From Prorocentrum cordatum (taxonomy: Eukaryota; Sar; Dinophyceae; Prorocentrales; Prorocentraceae): a DNA stretch of 64,000 nt. The stretch spans positions 22,501 to 86,500 of the forward strand of contig CAUYUJ010001326.1 of the NCBI GenBank assembly GCA_963575745.1, in the 5' to 3' direction. Position 1 is the first letter of the stretch. Each line of letters starts with the position of its first letter. The position numbers and the translations under genes are program-made. Below are positions 35,090 through 45,725 of this stretch, in pieces. The notes under the pieces are model-generated. The model was not told the DNA's origin, ran no database searches, and saw only the letters and a list, made by a program, of their open reading frames with translations.

Positions 35090-36586
35090 TCAATTGTTCG
35101 TCTGTCTGAGCTTCGTGAGTAACCCCTCTTGATCCACCTCAGGCTCCACCCTCCTCAGATTATTAGTGTGTAGCGCCCACCCGCTGTGCACACCCCACTC
35201 AGCAATCAGTACTCTTGTGTCTGGATCTGCCTGTGGGTTTTGTGTAAACCATATGTATGATTTTGGCGGCCCTGGCTCCCCCTTGCACATTGTCCCCGTC
35301 GTTTTCTTCACTTCCGCAAAGCAACTCTGGAACTTACCAACCTGTTGGACATGGGGTGTTCTCCATGGCGCGCATTCTACATGAAACTTTACATTCGGTG
35401 GGAGGTCAGTGTTTCCCCTCTTGTATTCGCTGTCGAAACAATTCCGAACCTGCCATATGATATCCACTGCCGTCCCCTTTTTGAAATAGATCCGCCCTCG
35501 TGTGTATGGCCAGTACCTGCCAGTATTCTCCCCCGCAGTTCTCGCATGATCAAAAGCAGCATTATGTGTTGCGTCCAGCGATGCCAATCCCAATAATTTC
35601 GTTATGTTGTCGGTCAGCACCTGTTGTTTCATGGCCTCCCTTTGTTTTATCTCTCTATTCTTCCAACCCTCACGTGATATCCATCCTTTGAACTCAATAT
35701 ATGATGGTACCCAGTTCGAATTATGCCCTGCACCACTGCCCGCGTCACCTGATCCGTATCTAGTCGAACCGCTTGCGCAAGATTGAGCGTCTCCATTTTT
35801 CAGATTCTGAATGTCAGCTTGGGCCTGTTTCATTTGCTCCGATAACGTTTTGACATCTGACGTTGTTCTATCAATCTTCTCCTCCATGACATGTAAATCA
35901 GCTGCAACCGATGTTTTGAACTCACTAACCGTCGCAGTTACTTCACTCTGGCCTTTCAAAATCTGTCTGAACATTTCCTCGGGCGTCATTGTAGCTGGTT
36001 GAGGTGCCTGGACAGCAGCACTTTGGGCCACGGCCAGACCACCCGTAGCATTGGGGACTCGGGCTGTAGCTAAATGAGGCGCCTGGACAGCAGCACTGGA
36101 AGCCGCGGCCAGACCACTCGAAGCACTGGAACCGTTGCCCTCCCCTTTCGCCCTCACCTCTCTCAACCATTCACTACTCGCATTCCCTCCCATTTTGCTA
36201 TCTTCTGCTTTGTCATCCGCCATGATTGCTGGCGAACGTCGTTTATTCCTCTCTTTGACTGTACGCAATGTGTGAAGTGCAGCCTGATATCTATCTGATT
36301 GCCCAATCTTCTTGAAATCGTACGCCTCCTGCTGAACAAATGCCTCTGGTGGAGAAATTTCCAACTCAAGTGCTATCTGATCTTCCCTCTTCTCCTGCGT
36401 CGTTAATCGCGGCACAGTAGCTGATGTGTCTTTCAACCAGTCACACGGATGTGGGTCACTATCCACACCAAAGTCAGCTGACGTGAAATATTCACTCTGA
36501 TCGTCTTCTGACGGTATAATATATGCTCCCTGCGAGTCCGTTTTCAATCCAACCGCCCACAGTGGTCTTTTGTAAAATCCAGACAA
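35090..36586 (-). CDS. LINE ORF1-like protein, 498 aa
   Basis: Open for 498 codons. The N-terminal third is acidic and polar. An Ala/Ser-rich linker (about residues 150-200, AVQAP repeats) precedes a probable coiled coil (about 200-265, with heptad-like EEMFRQILKGQSEV...VKTLSEQMKQAQADIQNLKN). The C-terminal part (about 300-480, WVPSYIEFKGWISREGWKNR onward) may bind nucleic acid, by analogy with coiled-coil plus RNA-binding ORF1 proteins of other LINEs; I cannot identify an RRM with certainty. It ends in TGA and the ORF2 reading begins 25 bases on in the same frame, so the two may once have been one polyprotein or be joined by readthrough. Likely role: RNA packaging of the LINE transcript (inference). 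Confidence 0.65.
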   Translation of the reverse strand: MSGFYKRPLWAVGLKTDSQGAYIIPSEDDQSEYFTSADFGVDSDPHPCDWLKDTSATVPRLTTQEKREDQIALELEISPPEAFVQQEAYDFKKIGQSDRYQAALHTLRTVKERNKRRSPAIMADDKAEDSKMGGNASSEWLREVRAKGEGNGSSASSGLAAASSAAVQAPHLATARVPNATGGLAVAQSAAVQAPQPATMTPEEMFRQILKGQSEVTATVSEFKTSVAADLHVMEEKIDRTTSDVKTLSEQMKQAQADIQNLKNGDAQSCASGSTRYGSGDAGSGAGHNSNWVPSYIEFKGWISREGWKNREIKQREAMKQQVLTDNITKLLGLASLDATHNAAFDHARTAGENTGRYWPYTRGRIYFKKGTAVDIIWQVRNCFDSEYKRGNTDLPPNVKFHVECAPWRTPHVQQVGKFQSCFAEVKKTTGTMCKGEPGPPKSYIWFTQNPQADPDTRVLIAEWGVHSGWALHTNNLRRVEPEVDQEGLLTKLRQTNN

Positions 36587-36806
36587 ATCCTGATCTTCCT
36601 GCGATCCCCACGATATCTTGATATCAAGGACGAGAGCGAGGATTCAATGTGAACACAGCCCCCGCGATACGTCAAACACGCACCGCACGAGAGGGGGGGC
36701 TTGAGGCAAGCCTGTGTGTGCGCCCTGACGTGGGCCCTGTTCGACGTCGAACCCTGACGTCTCGAACCCTGACGTCTCGAACCCTGACCCTCGAATACTT
36801 CGAGTT

Positions 36807-37240
36807 AAGTACAGAAAACCGAGAGCGTCTGTGAGGATGACTCCAATAATACGAATAGGTTTGCGGACCTAGCTCAGCTAGCAATCCGAGTTCAGACCTC
36901 TGGATGCAACAGGCGAACGCGCCTGATCATTCTGAATCGATTAGCTGTGCACACCAGCTCTGCAGCTGTCCTAAAGCTCGAGTTATGTTCAGATGACCGT
37001 CATCGCGTGTCAAGATGACTCGAAATGGCCGATCCCGCCCGTGTGCTTTTTGGCAGTAAAAGGTACCCGATCGAGCTGAGATCAAGATGGCGAGCGGGAA
37101 TAAGATCTAATATCATGGGAAAAAATACTAGAGCTCACACGAATTGAGGAATTTCGAGAACAAAATTTTCAACCGACCAAAAGTCAGCAAAAGGTCCGTC
37201 GAGATTTTTCTGGCCAACTAGCTCTCCAGCGCCCCGGAAT
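36807..37240. repeat. Satellite monomers and higher-order-repeat end block
   Basis: Resumes the monomer interrupted by the LINE (AAGTACAGAAAACCGAGAGC). From about 37027 it continues in the end block with CCGATCCCGCC, GGTACCCGATCGAGCTGAGA, AAGATGGCGAGCGGGAATAA and AAGGTCCGTCGAGATTTTTC that precedes most foldback modules. Confidence 0.85.
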
Positions 37241-37243
37241 TAC

Positions 37244-37273
37244 TGGCGCCGGCGGTGAACCGTCAACCTAGTT
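37244..37273 (+). repeat. Left half of foldback module split by retroposed insertion (copy 3)
   Basis: GGCGCCGGCGGTGAACCGTC then the TSD CAACCTAGTT. The right half resumes at 39687 (ACCGCCGG...CCTCGTAAAGCTCC). Confidence 0.88.
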
Positions 37274-37429
37274 TTTGCGGTCTTTTGCGGACGGTCGATT
37301 CGAGCCTCCACGGAGGCAGACCGAAACACAAAGCAACTCAGAACAGAGCCTGAGAGCAAAACGCTGAGCGTACTAACAGCGAAGCTGTACAGCAATGCCC
37401 AAAAGCGTATATTACACTAAGAATCAACT

Positions 37430-37575
37430 CAAATAAAATAAATAATAAAAGCAATGCGAGACCATACAGTAACCGCATATAGCGATTACCGTCTCAGCAC
37501 CACTAAAATAGAAGCAGGGAGAGACCATACAGTAACCACTGGTTTATACAGCGATTACCGTCTCAACACCACTGA
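37430..37575. repeat. Two direct repeats able to form hairpins
   Basis: GAGACCATACAGTAACC ... GCGATTACCGTCTCA occurs twice (about 37459-37497 and 37520-37564). In each, GAGAC pairs with GTCTC and GTAAC(C) with (G)ATTAC. They lie in the 3' untranslated part of the retroposed insertion. Confidence 0.65.
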
Positions 37576-37894
37576 GAAAGAACACGAAACTAAGAGAACT
37601 GAGATAGCGAGTGTGCTTTGACACCATGCCTAAGTGAAACCTGGACGTGTGAAACCATGTCTAAGTGAAACCTGGTGTCGACCATACCAAAGGCCTACTT
37701 TGAGGCACCACGTGACAAATCACGGAAAGTCACGTTCAAAGGTCAATGAGCACTCATATGGAAGCAACGAATGACCTAAGGGATCAGGCGAAGCTCTTAT
37801 TCAACCTACGCGCATGCACGACAACACACACAGGCATGAAGAAAGGCAACGCAATGTAGAAAAAAACATACGTGCAGGATCAATCACATGTGCA

Positions 37895-39425
37895 TCATCT
37901 GTGCCGTTTCCGATGCTTCTTGCCGCTCCGCGTCAATGCACTCCTGGAAGTAGAACTCTGAGGACCCCCTTGTTGCGAATCATCCTCCTCGGAACTTTCA
38001 ATTTCCAAGTGCAGCCTGTATGCATTAAGAGCCTCAGTCCTACGCTGAAGCTCCTGTGTCGGGAGTCGGTGTAGCTCAAGCCAAAGAGCCCTCATATCGA
38101 CACCGGCAAGGGCCCAGTCCCTGGCAGCTTGGCACTCAGAGCGTGTCTCACTCGGTCGATCTGCAGAACTCCCATTCATGGAACTCCCTACTGCATCAGC
38201 TGAACTCCCAACTGCAGAACTCCCAGCTGTTGGACTCCCAACTGCATCCTCAACTGCATCAGCGGAACTCCGAACTGTGGAGCTTCCCTCTGCTCTCCCA
38301 AGTGTTTTAACTCCCGACTGCACTGGAACTCCCGACTGCATCAACTGTACTCAAAACTGCGGTACTCTCCACCGCACTCCGGTTGGTCGCATGCAATTCT
38401 GAAGTGTGCAACTTTGCACTCTCGATAGTCTCCGTTCGTTTGAAACAATATCTCTTCATTCTGAGAGAAGCATCACCCCGATCAACGTGCACTCGATGAC
38501 ACTCCTCCTTCTCCCCCTCACCAACATGAACAAAATCCTCCTCTGCCACCTCCTCCTGCTCCATCTTAGCACCTGCTTCACTATGAACATTCTCCTCCTC
38601 CTCGTCCTTGCAGCCAGGGTTCGATGCCACAGCATCAGCTGAAATCCAAACCGCGGTACTCCCAACTGCAGAACTCCCAGCTGTTGAACTCCCAACTGCA
38701 TCCACAACTGCATCAGCGGAACTCCGAACTGTGGAACTTCCTACTGCACTCCGAGCAGTGGAACTCCCGACTGCACAGGAACTCCCAACTGCAGAAGCAT
38801 CACCCTGATCAGCGCGCACTCGATGACACACCTCCTTCTCCTCCTCACCAACAAAGAGAACACAAAGATCAGTCTGAGTCCCACACTCAATGTGAACACA
38901 GGGATCTGTCTGAGTCCCACAATCGGAACACTGCGAACGCAAAGAGTTGCCAGCCAATTCAACAGCATCCATATCAGTCTGTGTTCCACAAGTGTCCTCA
39001 ACCCACTCCTCTTCCTCAGAATCGCCCGAGCAGATATTCCGATAATATCTGGGCGCGAAAATGCCCGCGCGAACAAGGCACGACGGATCTGGCCCCCGAG
39101 CCGTGGACCACAAACGATACCTGACACGTTTCGCCCGCAGGCGGCGCAACTTCGATTGAGAAACTTTGACGCCATGCCCATACAGCTGGTCTCGCTCACG
39201 CATGCGAGACTCACCTCCGTACGAAGGGCGAACACGGCAATATAGATCACTAACACACACTTCGACCGTAGACAGACGAGCAGACAAACAAGCGAGAGAC
39301 TCGGAAGTAAACAACGCCGTATCTGTCCAATCTGAAGCAAGAAAATCCGCGCCTGACAATTCAGATGAAACAAACTCCATATATAAAAACGTGGATCGCT
39401 CTACAAGAAGGCAAATCACAAGCAA
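37895..39425 (-). pseudogene. Unrecognised Ser/Ala-repeat protein with CGTQTD motifs, frame-broken
   Basis: A 372-codon frame (39425-38307) is followed in another frame by a 149-codon one (38344-37895). Both contain the same AVGSS/TAGSSAVGSS repeat, so they were probably one protein of about 520 aa split by a frameshift inside the repeat. Order: hydrophobic and neutral N-terminus; a basic patch KLRRLRAKRVRYRLW; acidic SGDSEEEEWVED; three CGTQTD motifs (residues about 143-185); the AVGSS repeat array interrupted by a Glu-rich segment; and a C-terminus with WLELHRLPTQELQRR, acidic ESSEEDD and a basic tail GKKHRKRHR. TQT resembles dynein-light-chain binding sites, but that is weak inference. I do not recognise the family; an ORF1-like carrier protein is one possibility. 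Confidence 0.5.
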
Positions 39426-39686
39426 TGACTAGATGGACAGTTGAGATAACCAAGGAAAATGCTGTTCCAACGATACTGCGACAATCTCAACAATTATATG
39501 CACTCCGACGACAATCAATAAGAGGCCTTCGACTAAGAGTGTACGGTACTCAGGCAAAACAGACACTGAAGCACCGTGCACGGTAAAGAGAACCAAACGC
39601 CAGGCACGGCACGATGCCGCTCGAGGAGGCCTCCGACGGGCCAGGTCGCCGCTGAGATCCCGAGGAGGGACAGCAGCAACCTAGTT

Positions 39687-39925
39687 ACCGCCGGAAACCT
39701 CGTAAAGCTCCTTGCACGCTGTGGAAGCATTTCTGGAAAAAGAGAAAACATGATTTTTTTCATGTCGATACGAAGTTAGTTCCCCCAAGTGTTTTGATAG
39801 TAAAAGTGCGCCGACAGAGCTCATGTTAAGACGGAGAGGCCCTCAGAGTCGTCTACAGGTGCGAAAAATCTGCTTTCTGAAAACGAATTGTCAAAGATCT
39901 TTCGAATCTTCGCAAAACCACCCAA
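39687..39925. repeat. Right half of split module plus dispersed AT-rich block
   Basis: ACCGCCGGAAACCTCGTAAA completes the split module. The following block contains AAGTGTTTTGATAGTAA, GAGGCCCTCAGAGTCGTCTA and CAGGTGCGAAAAATCTGCTT. Variants recur at 48.96-49.25 kb, 61.46-61.67 kb and, inverted, at 51.8-51.96 kb. Confidence 0.8.
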
Positions 39926-39990
39926 ACTAGGCGCCGGCGGTAAGCCGTCAATCTTGGTTACCGCCGGGAGACTCGTAGAGCTTCCTTGCG
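39926..39990 (+). repeat. Foldback module, copy 4
   Basis: ACTAGGCGCCGGCGGTAAGC, loop ending CTTGG, right arm TTACCGCCGGGAGACTCGTA. Stem intact; one loop change (AAG for AAA). Confidence 0.9.
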
Positions 39991-40484
39991 ATTCTCGAAT
40001 TCTAGCTCACTTCGAGAGCTCTGGCGCAATGAGCAGACGCGCATGATGATTCTGAGTCGTCTGCTGTGCCTAAGAGCTCTGTAGCTGCCCTACAGCTCGA
40101 GTTTAGGTGAGAAAACCAAATCACACAATCAAGTGTAGTACTCATGCAAAGAGGTTTTTCGATCATAACTTCTTACATATCCAGCGCTGAACATTCTCCC
40201 GCCACATGTAGACGCGCATCATCATTCTGAATCCGAAAGCTGTGCTTGCCATCTCTGTAGCTTGCCTATAGCTCGAGTTAAGTTGAGAAAACCGACAGCA
40301 CCTACCAACATAGCACTCGCCAACCGATCCCGCCACAGTGCTTTTCGATAGTAATAGTCACCCGATCGAGCTGACATCAAGATGGCGAGTGACACTAAGA
40401 TCATAGATCACGGGAAAAATACTAAGGCTCTAACGAATGTTCAAATTTTGAAAACATAATTTTCAACTGAGCAAAAGTCACCAA

Positions 40485-40552
40485 ACTAGGCGCCGGCGGT
40501 AAACCGTCAACCTTGGTTACCGCCGGGAGACTCGTAGAGCTTCCTTGCCATA
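40485..40552 (+). repeat. Foldback module, copy 5
   Basis: ACTAGGCGCC left edge, intact 10-bp stem, right edge GAGACTCGTAGAGCTTCC, followed by a short TATATATATATATGG. Confidence 0.9.
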
Positions 40553-42138
40553 TATATATATATGGATAGCATGAGCAGACGCGCATGATCATTCTGAGCC
40601 GCCTGATGTGCCTAAGAGCTCTGTGGTTGTCTTACACCTCGAAGCAAGTTGATAAAACCGACAGCACCTTACCAACATTCCGACTCATAGTGGATAGTTT
40701 TTCAATCGGTTCTCGGATTCTAGCTCACGTCACGCGATATCGCGCAATGAGCAGACGCGCATGATCATTCTGAGTCGCTTGCTGTGCCTAAGAGCTCTGT
40801 AGCTGCCCTACAGCTCGAGTTAAGTTGAGAAAACCAACAGCACCTACCAACATTTCGACTCATGGTGAATATTTTGTCAATGGTTTCTCGAATTCTAGCT
40901 CATGTTAGAAGCTCGCGCGCAATGAGCCCACGCGCATGATCATTCTGAGTCGCCTGCTGTGCCTAGGAGCTCTGTAGCTTGCCTACAGCTCGAGTTAAGT
41001 TGAGAAAACCGACAACACGTTCCAACATTCCGACTCATAGTAAATAATTTCTCCATCGGTTCTCGGATTGTAGCTCACTTCGAGGGTTCTGGCGCAATGA
41101 GCAGACGCGCATGATCATTCTGAGCCGCCTGCTGTGTCTAAGAGCTCTGTAGCTGCCCTACAGCTCGAGTTAAGTTGAGAAAACCGACAGCAGCTAGCAA
41201 CATACCGACTCGTAGTGGATAGTTTGTTTTTCAATCGTCTCTCGAATTCTAGCTCATGGCGGGAGCTCGCGCGCAATGAGCAGACGCGCATGATCATTCT
41301 GAGTCGCCTGCTGTGCCTGAGAGCTCTTTAGCTGCCCTACAGCTCGAGTTAAGTTGAGAAAACCGACAGCACCTACCAACATTCCGACTCATAGTGAATA
41401 TGTTTTGAATGGTTTCTCGAATTCTAGCTCATATTGGAAGCTCGCGCGCAATGAGCAGACGCGCATGATCATTCTGAGCCGCCTGCTGTGCCTGAGAGCT
41501 CTGCAGCTTGCCTACAGCTCGAGTTAAGTTGAAAAAAACCGAAAGCACCTACCAACATTCCGACTCATAGTGAATAAGTTTTTCAATCGATTCTCGAATT
41601 CTAGCTCCCTTCGAGAGCTCTGGCGCAATGAGCAAAAGCGCATGATGATTCTGAGTCGTCTGCTGTGCCTAAGAGCTCTGTAGCTGCCCTACAGCTCGAG
41701 TTAAGTTGAGAAAACCAAATCACACAATCAAGTGTAGTACTCATGCAATGAGGTTTTTCGATCATAACTTCTTACATATCCAGCGCTGAACATTATCCCG
41801 CCACATGTAGACGCGCATCATCATTCTGAATCCGAAAGCTGTGCTTGCCATCTCTGTAGCTTGCCTATAGCTCGAGTTAAGTTGAGAAAACCAACAGCAC
41901 CTACCAACATAGCACTCGCCACCCGATCCCGCCACAGTGCTTCTCGATAGTAATATTCACCCGATCGAGCTGACATCATGATGGCGAGTCGCACTAAGAT
42001 CATAGATCACGGGAACAAATACTAGAGCTCTAACGAATGTTCAAATTTTGAAAACATAATTTTCAACTGAGCAAAAGTCACCAAAAGTTCCGTCGAGATT
42101 TTTGGAGCCAACTAGCCCGCCAGTGCGTCCGAATTACT

Positions 42139-42179
42139 CTTAAGCTTCCAGCTGCTAGCTTAGGGAAGCTCTACGAGTC
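42139..42179. mobile_element. Small foldback (44-bp family), variant, with 56-bp flanking duplication
   Basis: CTTAAGCTTCCAGCTGCTAG CTTAGGGAAGCTCTACGAGT: arms AAGCTTCC/GGGAAGCT. The about 56 bp to its left (AAGTTCCGTCGAGATT ... GAATTACT) are repeated directly to its right, up to the foldback module at 42231. Confidence 0.8.
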
Positions 42180-42230
42180 AAGTTCCGTCGAGATTGTTCG
42201 AGCCAACTAGCCCGCCAGTGCGTCCGAATT

Positions 42231-42296
42231 ACTGGGCGCCGGCGGTAAACCGTCAACCTTTCTTACCGCCGGGGGACTCGTAGAGCTTCCTGACAA
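42231..42296 (+). repeat. Foldback module, copy 6
   Basis: GAATTACT|GGGCGCCGG left junction, consensus stem and loop, right edge GGGGGACTCGTAGAGCTTCC. Confidence 0.9.
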
Positions 42297-43340
42297 TATA
42301 GAATGTAAAAAATGCAGAGAACGAATAGTTTTTCAGCCCAAGCGATTTGAGATCTCTCGATGCAACAGCCGAACGCCCCCGATGCTTCTGGATTGTCTTC
42401 TTTACGAGCTCTGTAGCTCTGCTACAGCCCGAGTTACGTGCGTAAATCGACAGCACCTCTCAAGATGACTCTAACAAAACGAATAGTTTGGCAACCCAGC
42501 TCGAGTATCAAACCGATCTCAGACTCTGAATGCGACAGGCAGACGCGTCTGATGTCTGTGAATCGACTCCTGTATTACCAGCCCTCCAGCCCCCCTACAG
42601 CCCGAGTTAAGTGCAGAAAACCGACAGCAGCTCTCAGGATGACTCGAACAATACAATAGTTTTGCGGGCGAGTTCCGAGCTCTCGATTCGACAGGCGGAC
42701 GCGCCTGATCTCTTCGAATCGATTCCTATGACCACCAGCACTGTAGCCCCCCCCCCAGCCCGAGTTACGTGCAGAGAACCGAGAGCACTTCTCAAGATAA
42801 CTCGAAGAATACGAATAGTTTCGCGATTCTAGATCAGGTAGCAGACGGAGTTCAGAGCTCGGAATTCAACAGACAAATGCGACTGATGATTCTGAATCGG
42901 TTTCTGTGAGTATCAGCTCTGTACCGGTCCTATAGCTCGAGTTAAGTACAGAAAACTAAGAGCGTCTGTCAAGATCACTCGAATAATACGAATAGGTTTG
43001 CGGACCTAGCTCAGCTAGCAGACCGAGTTCAGACCTCTAGATTCAACAGGCGAACGCGCATGATCATTCTGAATCGATTAGCTGTGCTTACCAGCTCTGT
43101 AGCTGCCCTAAAGCTCGAGTTATCTTGAGAAAACCGTCGCCGCGTGTCAAGATGACCCGAAACGGCCGACCCCGCCGCAGTGCTTTTTGACAGTTAAAGG
43201 TACCCGGTCGAGCTAAGATCAAGACGGCGAGCGGGGAAAAGATCGAAAATCACGAGAAAAAATACTAGAGCTCTAACGAATCGTTGAATTTCGAGAACAA
43301 AATTTTCAACCGACCAAAAGTCACCAAAAGGTCCGTCGAG
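42297..43340. repeat. Higher-order satellite unit
   Basis: Begins TGACAATATAGAATGTAAAA, then the first-monomer variant with GCAACAGCCGAACGCCCCCG, followed by monomers ending in the CCGACCCCGCC...GTCCGTCGAGAC end block. A run of C at about 42748-42755 replaces CCCCCTACAGCCC. Confidence 0.85.
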
Positions 43341-43405
43341 ACTGGGCGCCGGCGGTAAACCGTCAACCTTTGTTACCGCCGGGGGACTCGTAGAGCTTCC
43401 TGACA
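43341..43405 (+). repeat. Foldback module, copy 7
   Basis: GAGACTGGGCG left edge; stem and loop as consensus with CTTTG. Confidence 0.9.
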
Positions 43406-44571
43406 ATATAGAATGTAAGAAAAAAAAAAAGCAGAGAACGAATAGTTTTTCAGCCCGAGCGATTTCAAACCTCTCGATGCAACAGCCGAACGCCCCCGAC
43501 GCTTCTGGACTGTCTTCTTTACGAGCTCTGTAGCCCTCCTACAGCCCGAGTTACGTGCGTGAATCGACAGCACCTCTCAAGATGACTCTAACAAAACGAA
43601 TAGTTTGGCAATCCAGCTCGAGTAACAAACCGAGTTCAGACCTCTGAATGCGACAGGCGGACGCGTCTGATGTCTGCGAATCGACTCCTGTGATTACCAG
43701 CCCTGCAGCCCCCCTACAGCCCGAGTTAGGTGCAGAAAACCGGCATCTTTCAGGATGGCTCGAACAATACGAACAGTTTCGCGAACCTAGTTCGGGCAGC
43801 AGACCGAGTTCCGAGCTCTGGATTCGACAGGCAGGCGCGCCTGATGTCTCCAAATCGATCCCTGTGATCACCAGCACTGTAGCCCCCCTCAGCCCGAGTT
43901 GAGTGAAGAAAACCGAGAGCACTTCTCAAGATCATTCGAACGATACGAATAGGTTGGCGATGCTAGATCGGGCAGCAGACCGAGTTCAGAGCTCTGGATT
44001 CGACAGACAAACGCAACTGATGATTCTGAATTGGTTTCTGTAAGTATCAGCTCTGTAGCTGTCCTACAGCTCGAGTAAAGTACAGAAAACCGAGAGCGCC
44101 TGTCAAGATGACTCGAATAATATGAATAGGTCTGCGGACCTCGCTCGGCTAAGAGACCGAGTTCAGACCTCTGCATTCAACAGGCGAACGCGCCTGATCA
44201 TTCTACATCGATTAGCTGTGCTTACCAGCTCTGTAGCTGTCCTAAAGCTCGAGTTATGTTCAGAAAACCATCATCACGTGTCAAGATGACTCGAAACGGC
44301 CGATCCCGCCGCAGTGCTTTTCGATAGTAATATTCACCCGATCGAGCTGACATCAAGATGGCGAGCGGGAATAAGACCGAATATCACCAGAAAAATACTA
44401 AAGCTCTAACGAATGTTCAAATTTTGAGAACATAATCTTCAACCGAGCAAAAGTCATCAAAAGTTCCGTCGAGATTTTTCTTGCCAACTAGCTCTCCAGC
44501 GCGCCGGAATTACTCTTAAGCTTCCAGCAATAACTTGCTAAGGGAAGCTCTACGAGTCATTTTTCTTGCCA
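43406..44571. repeat. Higher-order satellite unit
   Basis: Same monomer succession as 42297-43340, with an A11 run near 43420. The end block includes TTCGATAGTAATATTCACCC, the variant shared with the 40 kb subtype, indicating exchange between blocks. Confidence 0.85.
44515..44558. mobile_element. Small foldback, 44 bp, followed by a re-duplicated flank
   Basis: CTTAAGCTTCCAGCAATAAC TTGCTAAGGGAAGCTCTACGAGTC. The bases to its right, ATTTTTCTTGCCAACT, repeat a segment lying about 30 bp to its left, so target duplication is partial here. Confidence 0.8.
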
Positions 44572-44636
44572 ACTGGGCGCCGGCGGAAAACCGTCCACCT
44601 TCCTTACCGCCGGGGGACTCGTAGAACTTCCTGACA
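44572..44636 (+). repeat. Foldback module, copy 8
   Basis: Left arm CCGGCGGAAA is mismatched to TTACCGCCGG at the loop-proximal pairs; loop ACCGTCCACCTTCC. Confidence 0.88.
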
Positions 44637-45725
44637 ATATATAATGTGGAAAAATTGAGAACGAATAGTTTTTCAGCCCAAGCGATTTCAGACCTCTCGA
44701 TGCAACAGCCGAACGCCCCCCGATGCTTCTGGATTGTCTTCTGTACGAGCTCTGTAGCCCTCCTACAGCCCGAGTTACGTGCGTGAATCGACAGCACCTC
44801 TCAAGATGACTCTAACAAAACGAATAGTTTGACAATCCAGCTCGAGTATCAAACCGAGTTCAGACCTCTGAATGCGACAGACAGACGCGTCTGATGTCTC
44901 CGAATCGATTCCTGTGATTACCAGCCCTGCAGCCCCCCTACAGCCCGAGTTAAGTGCAGAAAGCCAAGAGCATCTTTCAGGATGACTCAAACAATACGAA
45001 CAGTTTCGCGGACCGAGTTCGGGCAGCAGACCGAGTTCCCAGCTCTGGATTCCACAGGCGGACGCGCCTGATGTCTCCGAATCGATTGCTGTCACCACCA
45101 GCACTGTAGCCCACCTACAGCCCGAGTTAAGTGCAGAAACCCGACAGCACCTTCAAGATGACTCGAACAATACGAACAGTTTTGCGATTCTGGATCGGGC
45201 AGCAGACCGAGTTCAGAGCTCTAGATTCAACAGACAAATGCGACTCATAATTCTTAATCGATTTCTGTAAGTATGAGCTCTGTAGCTGTCCTATAGCTCG
45301 AGTTAAGTACAGAAAACCGAGAGCGCCTGTCAAGATGACTCGAATAATACGAATAGGTTTGCGGACCTAGCTCGGATATCAGACCGAGTTCAGACCTCTG
45401 GATGCAACAGACGAACGCGGCTGATCATTCTGAATCGACAAGGTGTGCTTACCAGCTCTGTAGCTGTCCTATATCTCGAGTTAAGTTCAATATACCGACA
45501 GCGCGTATCAAGATCCCGCCGCAGTGCTTTTTGGCAGTAAAAGGTACCCGATCGAGCTGAGATCAAGATGGCGAGCGGGAATAAGATCCAATATCACGGG
45601 AAAAAATACTAGAGCTCTAACGAATGGTTGAATTTCGAGAACAAAATTTTCAACCGACCAAAAATCACCAAAAGGTCCGTCGAGATTTTTCTTGCCAACT
45701 AGCTCTCCAGCGCCCCGGAAGTACC
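44637..45725. repeat. Higher-order satellite unit
   Basis: Same order of monomers. The last monomer is joined to the end block by a deletion: CGCGTATCAAGATCCCGCC lacks GACTCGAAACGGCCG. Confidence 0.85.

Larger units (their letters stand above)
31331..36794 (-). mobile_element. Nearly full-length LINE with 12-bp target-site duplication
   Basis: The element is flanked by ATACTTCGAGTT at 31319-31330 and 36795-36806. Both copies carry ACTT where other monomers have AGCT, so they are a genuine duplication of one satellite monomer. Element order on the minus strand: a 5' region with three GTCAGGGTTCGAGAC-like repeats (36710-36794), ORF1 (36586-35090), an endonuclease-RT-RNase H ORF2 (35062-31389) and a short 3' UTR containing the palindrome GGGCGCACGCGCCC (31357-31370). 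There is no poly-A tail; the 3' end reads ACCAAACACCAA. Confidence 0.88.
37274..39676 (-). mobile_element. 2.4-kb retroposed insertion of unknown family with 10-bp TSD
   Basis: Flanked by CAACCTAGTT at 37264-37273 and 39677-39686, and inserted in the loop of a foldback module directly after GTT. The minus-strand 3' end carries GTCCGCAAAAGACCGCAAA, closely like the 3' end of the LINE at 61709, so it was probably mobilised by the same machinery (inference). It encodes no RT, only the broken Ser/Ala-rich protein described separately, plus two hairpin-rich direct repeats near its 3' end. Confidence 0.8.
39991..42230. repeat. Satellite, divergent monomer subtype (about 176 bp)
   Basis: CGAGTTAAGTTGAG recurs at 40815, 40991, 41166, 41345 and 41520 (spacings 175-179 bp). 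Monomers carry GCAATGAGCAGACGCGCATG, CATTCTGAGTCGCCTGCTGT and CTACCAACATTCCGACTCAT, distinct from the other blocks. The segments 40020-40485 and 41590-42110 are near-copies, both containing ATCACACAATCAAGTGTAGT. Confidence 0.9.

Noticed and set aside
31331-36794. A protein-coding host gene with exons between 31 and 36.8 kb
   Set aside because: All recognisable domains are endonuclease, RT and RNase H, bounded by a perfect TSD.
37244-39690. LTR retrotransposon interpretation of the 2.4-kb insertion
   Set aside because: Only a 10-bp direct repeat flanks it, its tail is LINE-like, and no protease, integrase or primer-binding site is visible.
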